From the NCBI GenBank assembly GCA_002308775.1, contig DBVT01000101.1, positions 5,126 to 18,831 of the forward strand: a DNA stretch of 13,706 nt. Reading direction: 5' to 3'. Under the pieces are notes generated by a model that saw only the letters and a program-made list of their open reading frames with translations, did not search any database and was not told the DNA's origin. How positions within the stretch are numbered: the first letter of the stretch is position 1; the number at the start of each line of letters is the position of its first letter. Of this stretch, positions 8,106-13,706 are shown piece after piece. This DNA is from Mageeibacillus sp. UBA1257 (lineage in GTDB: Bacteria; Bacillota; Clostridia; UBA1212; UBA1257). The position numbers and the translations under genes are program-made.

Positions 8106-8135
8106 ATTATATACTTGTTTTACTCTTATTATCAA
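8106..8135 (-). promoter_or_regulatory. Strong sigma-A-type promoter for rsfS and downstream genes
   Basis: On the minus strand TTGATA (8135-8130, five of six consensus bases) and a perfect TATAAT (8111-8106) are separated by 18 bases. The -35 box overlaps the nadD-yqeK stop codon, which is followed in frame by two more stops (TGA TAA TAA). Transcription would begin near 8099, about 50 bases before rsfS. No terminator is visible between here and position 1, so this promoter could serve rsfS through dxs. Confidence 0.75.
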
Positions 8136-9361
8136 TTACTTTTCGCCTTTGCTGCCTTTTCGCGCTCTATTTCGGTGATCAGCCAGTTTCTCGTGCGGAT
8201 CGTTTCGACATCGAGCCTCTCGCCTTTTTGCAGAACGAATTTGATCGTCTCCTCGCATTCGCAGAGCATCGCGCTGTATATGCCTTCCTCTTCGAGCAGC
8301 CTTCTCGCTCTGTCGAATTTTTCCCCTTCTCTGCCTTTTTCGGTATAATCCGCCAGGAATATCACGCATGACACGATGTCCATCCCGGGACTTCCCGTTA
8401 TATGATGCCTGATCGCTCCGAGTATTTCGGGATCCTCTATTCCGTATCTTTCTTTTGCGATTATTACGCCTGTTTGCGCGTGCAGCAGCCTCGTGTTGTA
8501 TCCGTCATTCAGCTCCTCTTCCGTAGGTTCTCCGGTAAAACCGAGCCATTTGAGCTGCTCTGCGCACAGGTTTTTACCGCAGTCGTGGACAAGGCCGGCG
8601 GTCCTGCATTTCGCCTCATCCGCTCCGACTATCTTTGCGATCCTCACAGCTTCTTCCATAACTCTGATGCTGTGCTCGTATCTGTCCTTTTTAAGAAAGT
8701 CGCGAAGGTCCCGCTGTATATCGTCGTCGCTCAAAGGGAAAACATTCCTCCCGTATATCTTATCCTTTTTGATCATCTTGAAAACTTTTTCCGGAAGATA
8801 TTTTTTCGCCTCGTCAGGATCCCTGAACATCTCCCTTATCTGCGTAGAAGATATCTCAAGAGGCTCGAAATCCATCATTTCGATGCGGCAGCCGGCAGAT
8901 CTCAGCGTTTTAAGCATGTCCTCGTGTTCTTTGCCGAAGTCGGAATCCCTGCTGGCGCAAATGAAAGATGTCATTTTGAACACTTCGGCACTCTCCTTCC
9001 AATTGATCAGATTCATCAGAACGTCTGTCCCGATCAAATAGTAGAGTTCCGCGTCCGGGTAGTCTTTTTTTATTTCCCTGAGCGTTTCGACGGTATACGT
9101 TTCACCTTCTCTGTCGACTTCATACGATTTCGTCTCAAAACGGCTGTCGCACTCAGTCGCGGCTTTGACCATCGCAAGCCTTCTCTTCGCCGCCGTCACC
9201 AGGTATGTGACCTTGTGCGGAGGGTTGCCCGTGGGTATAAAAAACACTCTGTCGAGTCCGTATCTGTCCGCAGCTTCTTTTGCGTATTTCAGATGTCCGT
9301 TATGTATCGGATCGAACGTTCCGCCTAATATTCCGATCTTTTCAACGCGCTTTTTTGCCAT
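8132..9361 (-). CDS. nadD: Nicotinate-nucleotide adenylyltransferase fused to YqeK-type HD hydrolase
   Basis: A 409-residue two-domain protein. Residues about 7-203 are NadD, which makes nicotinate adenine dinucleotide from nicotinate mononucleotide and ATP: GGTFDPIHNGHL (13-24), FIPTGNPPHK (41-50) and ISSTQIR (170-176). Residues about 211-400 are an HD-domain protein of the YqeK family, whose studied members hydrolyse symmetrical Ap4A. Metal-binding candidates are His230, His259-Asp260, His294, His319 or His320, and Asp338. In Bacillus these are separate neighbouring genes; here the junction (KIYGRNVFPLSDDD) has no Met, so they appear to be a true fusion. The start is ATG 9361 with a modest GGGA-type site. 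I see no convincing promoter in 9362-9416, directly after the terminator of the previous gene, so it may depend on read-through or a poorly matching promoter. The C-terminus ends with a lysine/alanine-rich tail. Confidence 0.95.
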   Translation of the reverse strand: MAKKRVEKIGILGGTFDPIHNGHLKYAKEAADRYGLDRVFFIPTGNPPHKVTYLVTAAKRRLAMVKAATECDSRFETKSYEVDREGETYTVETLREIKKDYPDAELYYLIGTDVLMNLINWKESAEVFKMTSFICASRDSDFGKEHEDMLKTLRSAGCRIEMMDFEPLEISSTQIREMFRDPDEAKKYLPEKVFKMIKKDKIYGRNVFPLSDDDIQRDLRDFLKKDRYEHSIRVMEEAVRIAKIVGADEAKCRTAGLVHDCGKNLCAEQLKWLGFTGEPTEEELNDGYNTRLLHAQTGVIIAKERYGIEDPEILGAIRHHITGSPGMDIVSCVIFLADYTEKGREGEKFDRARRLLEEEGIYSAMLCECEETIKFVLQKGERLDVETIRTRNWLITEIEREKAAKAKSN

Positions 9362-9404
9362 TTCAGTCCCGATCTCTCTTTTCTTTCAGTTTCTTTTTGC
9401 CCTT

Positions 9405-9441
9405 TATCAGTAAAATAAAGGCGCTGCAAAAGAGCGCCTTT
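9405..9441 (-). terminator. Rho-independent terminator after the deacetylase-like lipoprotein gene
   Basis: AAAGGCGCT (9417-9425) and AGCGCCTTT (9433-9441) form a perfect 9-base stem with a 7-base loop. On the minus strand the stem is followed by a T-rich run (ATTTTACTG), 20 bases past the stop at 9462. The plus-strand side is also T-rich (GTTTTG), so weak bidirectional action is possible. It separates this gene from nadD-yqeK. Confidence 0.85.
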
Positions 9442-9461
9442 GTTTTGATCTTGCGATCTTA

Positions 9462-10442
9462 TTACCGGTCAAGTCTCTCAAATGTGAATCCCTGACTTTG
9501 TCCCTGCTCAATCACCTTTCCGAGGATCTCGCTGTTCAGTTCGCTGACCGTGAGCTGTATCACTGAGCCGTCGTGGAAGTTGTCCAGAACGGATAACATA
9601 GCATTCAGTTTGCCGTTTGAACCGTCTGCGTTGTACCTCGACTTATCCCAGTCCTGATATTTGAAGCAGTGGAACACGACCTTGTATCCGAGAGCGTTCG
9701 CGACAGCTATTTCTCTCGTGCTGAATTCATCGCCCGGTCTGTAATAGTACATCCTTCTTGATTCGCCGAAAATCGTCCTGAATTTTGCTTCGACCGCGAG
9801 GAGCTTCGTTTCGATCTCCTTGACAGACAGACCGCTCATTCCGCTCGGGAACGCTCTGATCGCTATCTGGTGTCCCTCGCTGTCTATCCTGCGCATCAGA
9901 TCAGTCCAGTCGAGGCACTCGGAGTGAACAAAGAACGTGACGTAAACCTTTTCGCTGTTCTTCGTATTGTAATCCTTCAGGATGTCGAGTATTTTAATAA
10001 GAGGATCCTTCTCGTAGCTTATATTGAACGTGAGATAGATCTCTTTGACCGTGTCGGAATCGTTCTTTATGTATGTGTAATCGTAGCCTTTCACATATTT
10101 GTCTACCGAAGTGTCGTACCAGACGCCCGTCGTTCCGTCTTCGAACTTGGCAAAGCCCGCTTCCCATGAAACAGCTTTTGTCGAAAGGTCAGCGAAGTCT
10201 GAAGCATTGATCGCCGGGAATTCAGCTTTTTCCGGAGTAGGCGTCGCAGTCGCGACAGGCGGATCTGTCGGTTCAGGCGGCAAAGTAGGCGTCACAAGGC
10301 TGATATCACTTCCCTCCGGAGTTGCAGTAGTCTCCGTGGGCACTTTCTGATCGTCCTTGGTGCGGTGACACGCTCCTATCCATATGACAACTGACATTAT
10401 TATCAGCAATATTATAAGTACAAGTATTTGTCCTTTTTTCAT
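9462..10442 (-). CDS. Lipoprotein with degenerate PdaA-like polysaccharide deacetylase domain
   Basis: A 326-residue exported protein. The N-terminus is a signal segment ending in a lipobox (WIGAC, Cys25), so it is probably a lipoprotein on the outer face of the membrane. A proline/threonine-rich linker follows (about 33-73). Residues about 130-326 resemble the NodB/PdaA deacetylase domain: EIYLTFNISYE, VYVTFFV, RRIDSEGHQI, YYYRPGDEFSTREIAVANALGYKVVF, and QGFTFERLD at the end. The expected catalytic positions are changed: TFDDG is TFNIS (138-142), the HxxxH segment is IRAFPSG (195-201), and the late LLH segment is QLTVS (296-300). It is therefore likely a non-catalytic, possibly glycan-binding or regulatory protein; this is inference. 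Start ATG 10442 is chosen over 10517 because of the AAGGAAG site and the signal peptide. It has its own promoter and terminator. Confidence 0.85.
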   Translation of the reverse strand: MKKGQILVLIILLIIMSVVIWIGACHRTKDDQKVPTETTATPEGSDISLVTPTLPPEPTDPPVATATPTPEKAEFPAINASDFADLSTKAVSWEAGFAKFEDGTTGVWYDTSVDKYVKGYDYTYIKNDSDTVKEIYLTFNISYEKDPLIKILDILKDYNTKNSEKVYVTFFVHSECLDWTDLMRRIDSEGHQIAIRAFPSGMSGLSVKEIETKLLAVEAKFRTIFGESRRMYYYRPGDEFSTREIAVANALGYKVVFHCFKYQDWDKSRYNADGSNGKLNAMLSVLDNFHDGSVIQLTVSELNSEILGKVIEQGQSQGFTFERLDR

Positions 10443-10504
10443 GTTCTTCCTTCTTTCGTAATAATTGAACCTGCTTCTGTTACATCCAAAAAAGACTTTA
10501 TGAT

Positions 10505-10533
10505 ATTTTACCACCAAAAGCGGCTGTTGGCAA
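10505..10533 (-). promoter_or_regulatory. Promoter for the deacetylase-like lipoprotein gene
   Basis: On the minus strand TTGCCA (10533-10528) and TAAAAT (10510-10505) are spaced by 17 bases, each five of six consensus. Transcription would start near 10498, leaving a leader of about 55 bases. The -35 box lies inside a 13-base palindrome (10524-10536) and just downstream of the terminator of the solute-binding protein gene. Confidence 0.75.
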
Positions 10534-10537
10534 CAGG
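10524..10537. promoter_or_regulatory. Palindrome over the -35 box, candidate operator
   Basis: CTGTTG (10524-10529) and CAACAG (10531-10536) are perfect inverted repeats around one base and cover the -35 box. The right half with the next base forms GCAACAGG (10530-10537), which is repeated at the same place in the promoter of the solute-binding protein gene. A repressor or activator site is possible; no regulator gene is seen nearby. Confidence 0.4.
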
Positions 10538-10539
10538 CA

Positions 10540-10579
10540 AAAAAGCGACCGCCCCACGGAATTCGATCCGCGGGGCGGT
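10540..10579 (-). terminator. Rho-independent terminator after the solute-binding protein gene
   Basis: Arms ACCGCCCCACGGA (10548-10560) and TCCGCGGGGCGGT (10567-10579) pair over 13 positions with one mismatch or wobble and a 6-base loop. On the minus strand the GC-rich stem is followed by CGC and a run of six T. It lies about 57 bases past the stop at 10637, a strong terminator for the solute-binding protein gene. Confidence 0.9.
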
Positions 10580-10636
10580 GTTTCGTTCAAACTGTTAAAA
10601 TGGTGCGCGCAACGTTATTTTTCCTCTGATACATTA

Positions 10637-12001
10637 TCAGGCGTTGCCTTCGTTGTACAGTTTTGCCCAGAGTTCGTTGCACTTCTTCTCTGTCTCTCTG
10701 ATGGTGTCTTTATAGTCGACTCTGTTGCTGAAGTGGTTTGTGAGCCATTTTGAAGCGAATTCGTACAGAGGCGTTGCAACTTCTGTAGGAACGTAAACGT
10801 TAGGCCAGTTGCCTACGAATGCCTCAGGATAGCAGATGAACGCGTCGTAGTTGAATTCTTCCTCTGAGAAGGGGAATCTCCAGTAATCATCGTTGTAGCA
10901 CGCCTTTGTCGTAGGTACGCCGCCGCCGTATGAGCTGTTGAACGCTCTCTGTCCGTCGTCTTTCAGGAGGTAAAGAGCGAATGTCGCAGCTGCGTCAGGG
11001 TTCTTTGTTTTACTGTATACGAAGAAACCTGTACATCCGCCGTAGATAACTCTTGTGGGCATTTTGGGGATACATGTTACGTTCATCTTGAGTCCGAGCT
11101 CGTCAAATGCCTGTTTGTATGTGATCCTGCTGATGTATGTTCCCATCTGGAAAGCGTAGTTTGCGGGTGTTGAAATATTGGCGAATTTCGCTCCGACTTC
11201 ACCCGTGAGTCCGGGGACCTTCAGATATCCCTGCTGTATGAGAGCAACGATCTCCGAAAGTCCTTCGAGAACCTTTTCATCAGATGAAAGCATTACTTTT
11301 TTGTTGACTTTATCCACCCAGTGTCCGCCGAAGCCCGTGAACCACGGAACATACTGTTCGAACGATCCGTCCAGACTGAGACCGATCTGCGAATATGATC
11401 CGTCTGCTTCAGTCTTTTGAACTCTCCTGCAGATGTCTTTGAAATCGTCGTATGTCCAGTTGAGGTCAGGCATCGAAATACCTTCCTCCTCGAGCATGGA
11501 AACGTTTGTGTAGTATACTGCCGGGCAGAGGTCCGAAGGCACCATGAACAGATATCCGTTTGCGCAGCCGAGGTCGTAAAGACCGGTGAATACCTGCTGA
11601 ACGTCTATTCCCAAACGGTCGATATACGAGTCGAGAGGCATAGCGGCGCGATGTGTGATAGCGTAATCGTAAACGTTTGATTCACATCCGTAGAAAACGT
11701 CGCCTATATCTCCCGAAGCGATCCTGAGACCGAAGTCTGACCATTGAATGATCTCCGGTTTGACGACTACGTCAGGATATTCCTCCGAATATGCCTGGAT
11801 CCATTTTGAGAAAGCGAGTTCGGACTGCTCTCCGGATCTGAGATACGTATTCGCTTTGATCCTTCCTTTCGGACTGATCACGTAATCATCCGCAAACTCT
11901 TCCGGTATCGGCAGAGGTTCGTTCGTTTTACACGCGACAACTGAGACCAGCAGCAATGTTGCCAATACGATTAGAATAATTCTTGCGATTTTTCCTTTCA
12001 T
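10637..12001 (-). CDS. Extracellular solute-binding lipoprotein, sugar ABC type, orphan
   Basis: A 454-residue protein with a classic lipoprotein signal (hydrophobic 8-23, lipobox VVAC, Cys24), so anchored outside the membrane. The mature part has the fold signs of family 1 (UgpB/MalE-like) binding proteins: an early strand with SGEQSELAFSKWIQAYSEEYPDVVV, then WSDFGLRIASGDIGDVFYG, AVYYTNVSMLEEEGI with NWTYDDFKDICRRVQ, GCTGFFVYSKTKNPDAAATFALYLL, and a helical C-terminus. Such proteins capture sugars or oligosaccharides for an ABC transporter. No permease or ATPase gene lies on either side: it has its own promoter and a strong terminator, and the divergent neighbour is a peptidase. It may serve a transporter elsewhere or act as a sensor. 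ATG 12001 has AAAGGAG seven bases upstream. The ligand cannot be predicted. Confidence 0.92.
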   Translation of the reverse strand: MKGKIARIILIVLATLLLVSVVACKTNEPLPIPEEFADDYVISPKGRIKANTYLRSGEQSELAFSKWIQAYSEEYPDVVVKPEIIQWSDFGLRIASGDIGDVFYGCESNVYDYAITHRAAMPLDSYIDRLGIDVQQVFTGLYDLGCANGYLFMVPSDLCPAVYYTNVSMLEEEGISMPDLNWTYDDFKDICRRVQKTEADGSYSQIGLSLDGSFEQYVPWFTGFGGHWVDKVNKKVMLSSDEKVLEGLSEIVALIQQGYLKVPGLTGEVGAKFANISTPANYAFQMGTYISRITYKQAFDELGLKMNVTCIPKMPTRVIYGGCTGFFVYSKTKNPDAAATFALYLLKDDGQRAFNSSYGGGVPTTKACYNDDYWRFPFSEEEFNYDAFICYPEAFVGNWPNVYVPTEVATPLYEFASKWLTNHFSNRVDYKDTIRETEKKCNELWAKLYNEGNA

Positions 12002-12016
12002 TTTTTAACTCCTTTC

Positions 12017-12032
12017 GGATATTTTTATATCC
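12017..12032. other. Inverted repeat in the leader of the solute-binding protein gene
   Basis: GGATAT (12017-12022) and ATATCC (12027-12032) flank four T, giving a perfect 6-base stem with a 4-base loop in the mRNA. It ends one base before the AAAGGAG ribosome binding site (12015-12009). It could influence initiation or mRNA stability, but its AT-rich stem is weak. Confidence 0.35.
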
Positions 12033-12072
12033 TTCTTTGTTTGAATGATATGAACCAATACCTTCGACGCAT

Positions 12073-12101
12073 ATGATAACACATTGCGACAGTTTTCGCA
12101 A
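12073..12101 (-). promoter_or_regulatory. Promoter for the solute-binding protein gene
   Basis: On the minus strand TTGCGA (12101-12096) and TATCAT (12078-12073, five of six) are spaced by 17 bases, with TGT directly before the -10 box as an extended -10 element. The predicted start near 12066 leaves a leader of about 65 bases. The -35 box overlaps a palindrome and a GCAACAGG element. Confidence 0.75.
12084..12101. promoter_or_regulatory. Operator-like palindrome between divergent promoters
   Basis: TTGCGA (12084-12089), six bases, then TCGCAA (12096-12101) form an 18-base palindrome covering the -35 box and part of the spacer of the minus-strand promoter. It lies about 21 bases from the -35 box of the plus-strand promoter. 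The geometry suits a dimeric regulator blocking the minus-strand promoter. It does not fit the usual 14-base CcpA site. Confidence 0.4.
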
Positions 12102-12122
12102 CAGGTTGTTTTTCCGCAAACA

Positions 12123-12151
12123 TTGAATTGCGCCGTTTTTTTTGGTAAAAT
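12123..12151 (+). promoter_or_regulatory. Promoter for the M3 peptidase gene
   Basis: TTGAAT (12123-12128, four of six) and TAAAAT (12146-12151, five of six) are spaced by 17 bases, the spacer containing a run of eight T. The start would be near 12158, giving a leader of about 62 bases before ATG 12221. It is back to back with the solute-binding protein promoter, with 21 bases between the -35 boxes. Confidence 0.65.
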
Positions 12152-12220
12152 CTTCACACAAACAGCGCTGCGGTGCTTTCTTCATTCGCGGCTGATTATT
12201 AAAAAGGAGTTGAAAATACG

Positions 12221-13706
12221 ATGAAAGTTTCAGAAATGCCCTACAAACGGTATACCATCGAAGAGTTCGGCGAAGTCATGAAAGATGTTATCAAAAGGGT
12301 CAAAGAGGCCAAATCGGCTGACGAGATCGTCAAGGCGAGAGAGGACTTTTTACCTGCGCTCACTGAATATTCCACGATGAACAGTCTGTCATATATGAGA
12401 TACTCGATCAATACGGTCGATGAATTCTACGTGGCCGAAAAGGATTATTACGATGAAAAAGGACCGGAATTTTCGAATTATCTGATCGAGCTGACGAATG
12501 CGGTCCTCACTTCCCCGTTCAGAAAGGAGCTCGAAGAAAAGCTCTCCCCCGTCTATATTAAAAACCTCGAAGTCAACTCGAAAACGATGATACCGGAGAT
12601 CATGAGCGACATGGTCGAAGAGAACAAACTCGTCAGCGAATATTCAAAGCTGATGGCAGGTCTCGAGTTCGAATTCAGAGGAGAAAAAATGACGCGTGCC
12701 GCTCTTATGAAATTCGCGAAATCAGACGACAGAGCCACGAGAAAAGAAGCTTATGAAGTGCTCGGCAGAACTCTTGAAACCGTTTCCGACCAGCTCGACG
12801 GCCTCTACGACAAATTGGTCCACGTCCGTGACCGCATGGCCAAAAAGATGGGTTACAAGAACTTCATCGAGCTCGGATACTACAGAATGTCCCGCATCTG
12901 CTTCGATCAGAAGGACGTCGAGATATTCCGCGAAAACGTTTACAGAGACGTTGTGCCGGTGATCGCGAAGCTCCGTACGGAAAACGCGAAGAGGCTCGGG
13001 ATCGACAAAATGATGTTTTACGATAACGACGTGATCGTGCCGGGAGGAGACCCCGTTCCGTGCGGAAAAGAAGACATATTCAAGGCCGCGAAGGAAATGT
13101 ATCACAGTATGGGCAAGGAGACGGGAGATTTTATTGATATGATGCTCGAGGCGGATGCTTTCGACGTCGACGCTCGTAAAAACAAATGGGGCGGCGGTTA
13201 CTGCACGGAATTCGCGAAATACAAGCAGCCCTTCATCCTCGCAAACTTCAACGGCACTGCGGGCGATGTGGATGTAGTGACTCACGAAGCGGGTCACGCA
13301 TTCAACGCGTATCTGATCGCGGACAACAGATTCGCTCTTGAGATCGGCTGCGGCGGTATGGAAACGGCTGAGACTCACTCGATGAGCATGGAGTTCTTCG
13401 CATGGCCTTACATGGACAAATTCTTCGGTAAAAATGACAAAAAATACAGATATATGCACGCACTGGACAGCTTCTCCTTCATTCCCTACGGAACGATCGT
13501 TGACGCTTTCCAGCACATCGTTTACGAAAATCCCGATATGACTCCGGCAGAGAGAAACAAGGCATGGCTCGATCTCGAGCACAAATACAGGCCTTATCTC
13601 ACTCTCGACGGTATCCCCTATATCGAAAAAGGTACGCGCTGGCAGTATAAGATGAACATCTACGAGTCGTCGTTCTACTATATCGACTATGTGCTCGCGC
13701 AGACCG
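12221..13706 (+). CDS. M3-family oligoendopeptidase, 3'-truncated by window edge
   Basis: About 495 residues are visible and the frame is still open at the window edge; relatives are usually about 550-600 residues. It is a cytoplasmic zinc metallopeptidase that cuts short peptides (oligoendopeptidase F-like). The zinc motif is HEAGH at residues 355-359, in DVVTHEAGHAFNAYL. The likely third ligand is Glu384 in METAETHSMSMEFFAWP. The upstream CTEFAKYKQPFILANFNGT and the earlier helical region (MGYKNFIELGYYRM) are typical of M3 proteins. There is no signal peptide. The gene begins at ATG 12221 with AAGGAG eleven bases upstream, slightly long spacing. It is transcribed away from the solute-binding protein gene from its own promoter. 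A 286-codon open frame on the opposite strand (12722-13582) is only a shadow. Confidence 0.94.
   Translation, partial: MKVSEMPYKRYTIEEFGEVMKDVIKRVKEAKSADEIVKAREDFLPALTEYSTMNSLSYMRYSINTVDEFYVAEKDYYDEKGPEFSNYLIELTNAVLTSPFRKELEEKLSPVYIKNLEVNSKTMIPEIMSDMVEENKLVSEYSKLMAGLEFEFRGEKMTRAALMKFAKSDDRATRKEAYEVLGRTLETVSDQLDGLYDKLVHVRDRMAKKMGYKNFIELGYYRMSRICFDQKDVEIFRENVYRDVVPVIAKLRTENAKRLGIDKMMFYDNDVIVPGGDPVPCGKEDIFKAAKEMYHSMGKETGDFIDMMLEADAFDVDARKNKWGGGYCTEFAKYKQPFILANFNGTAGDVDVVTHEAGHAFNAYLIADNRFALEIGCGGMETAETHSMSMEFFAWPYMDKFFGKNDKKYRYMHALDSFSFIPYGTIVDAFQHIVYENPDMTPAERNKAWLDLEHKYRPYLTLDGIPYIEKGTRWQYKMNIYESSFYYIDYVLAQT

Noticed and set aside
8049..8135. N-terminal extension of rsfS from 8135
   Set aside because: The extra codons overlap a near-consensus promoter, while ATG 8048 has a perfect AAGGAGG site and the family N-terminus.
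8402..9328. 308-codon open frame on the plus strand
   Set aside because: Antisense to nadD-yqeK, whose motifs and start are clear; no domain or ribosome binding site supports it.
12084..12101. CcpA catabolite-repression site
   Set aside because: The palindrome has the wrong length and lacks the central CG of the usual 14-base site.
11928..12185. 85-codon minus-strand frame across the start of the solute-binding protein gene
   Set aside because: It covers the promoter, leader and signal peptide of a well-supported gene in another frame, and shows no family resemblance.
12722..13582. 286-codon open frame on the minus strand
   Set aside because: It lies entirely opposite the M3 peptidase, has no recognisable domain, and its composition is that of an antisense shadow of a strongly coding frame.

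Overview
The window looks like a chromosomal segment from a low-to-moderate GC Firmicute, most likely an uncultured member of the Clostridia. The evidence is gene content and order: an Asp23/AmaP/DUF2273 envelope-stress cluster next to nusB, then xseA-xseB-ispA-dxs as in Bacillus and Clostridium; a NadD/YqeK plus RsfS block; Gram-positive style lipoproteins; and strong Shine-Dalgarno sites. No mobile element, CRISPR array, tRNA or rRNA is visible. The species cannot be named from sequence reading alone.

Positions 1 to 9361 (all minus strand) are a long, tightly packed housekeeping series. In transcription order it reads: a NadD-YqeK fusion (NAD synthesis plus Ap4A hydrolase-type HD domain), rsfS (ribosome silencing), a HAD phosphatase joined in frame to formate-tetrahydrofolate ligase (fhs), an Asp23/Gls24 protein, amaP, a DUF2273 membrane protein, nusB, xseA, xseB, ispA and a 3'-truncated dxs. 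Several junctions are 4-base start/stop overlaps, so translational coupling is likely. A strong sigma-A-type promoter overlaps the end of nadD-yqeK and can drive rsfS and everything after it. folD, which in Bacillus lies between nusB and xseA, is absent from that slot, while another one-carbon folate gene (fhs) sits just upstream of the asp23 group.

Positions 9362 to 12001 (minus strand) hold two single-gene transcription units, each with its own promoter and terminator. The first in transcription order is an orphan sugar-type ABC solute-binding lipoprotein. The second is a lipoprotein with a PdaA-like polysaccharide deacetylase fold that has lost the expected catalytic and metal-binding residues. 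Their promoters share an identical 8-base element (GCAACAGG on the plus strand) at the same place relative to the -35 box.

Positions 12002 to 12220 are a divergent promoter region with an operator-like palindrome. From 12221 the plus strand encodes an M3-family oligoendopeptidase that runs off the window end.

The points most worth a second look are the HAD-FTHFS junction (an A7 run, an internal ribosome binding site, and a frame one base away from an ordinary ATGA overlap), the deacetylase-like pseudoenzyme, and the shared promoter element.
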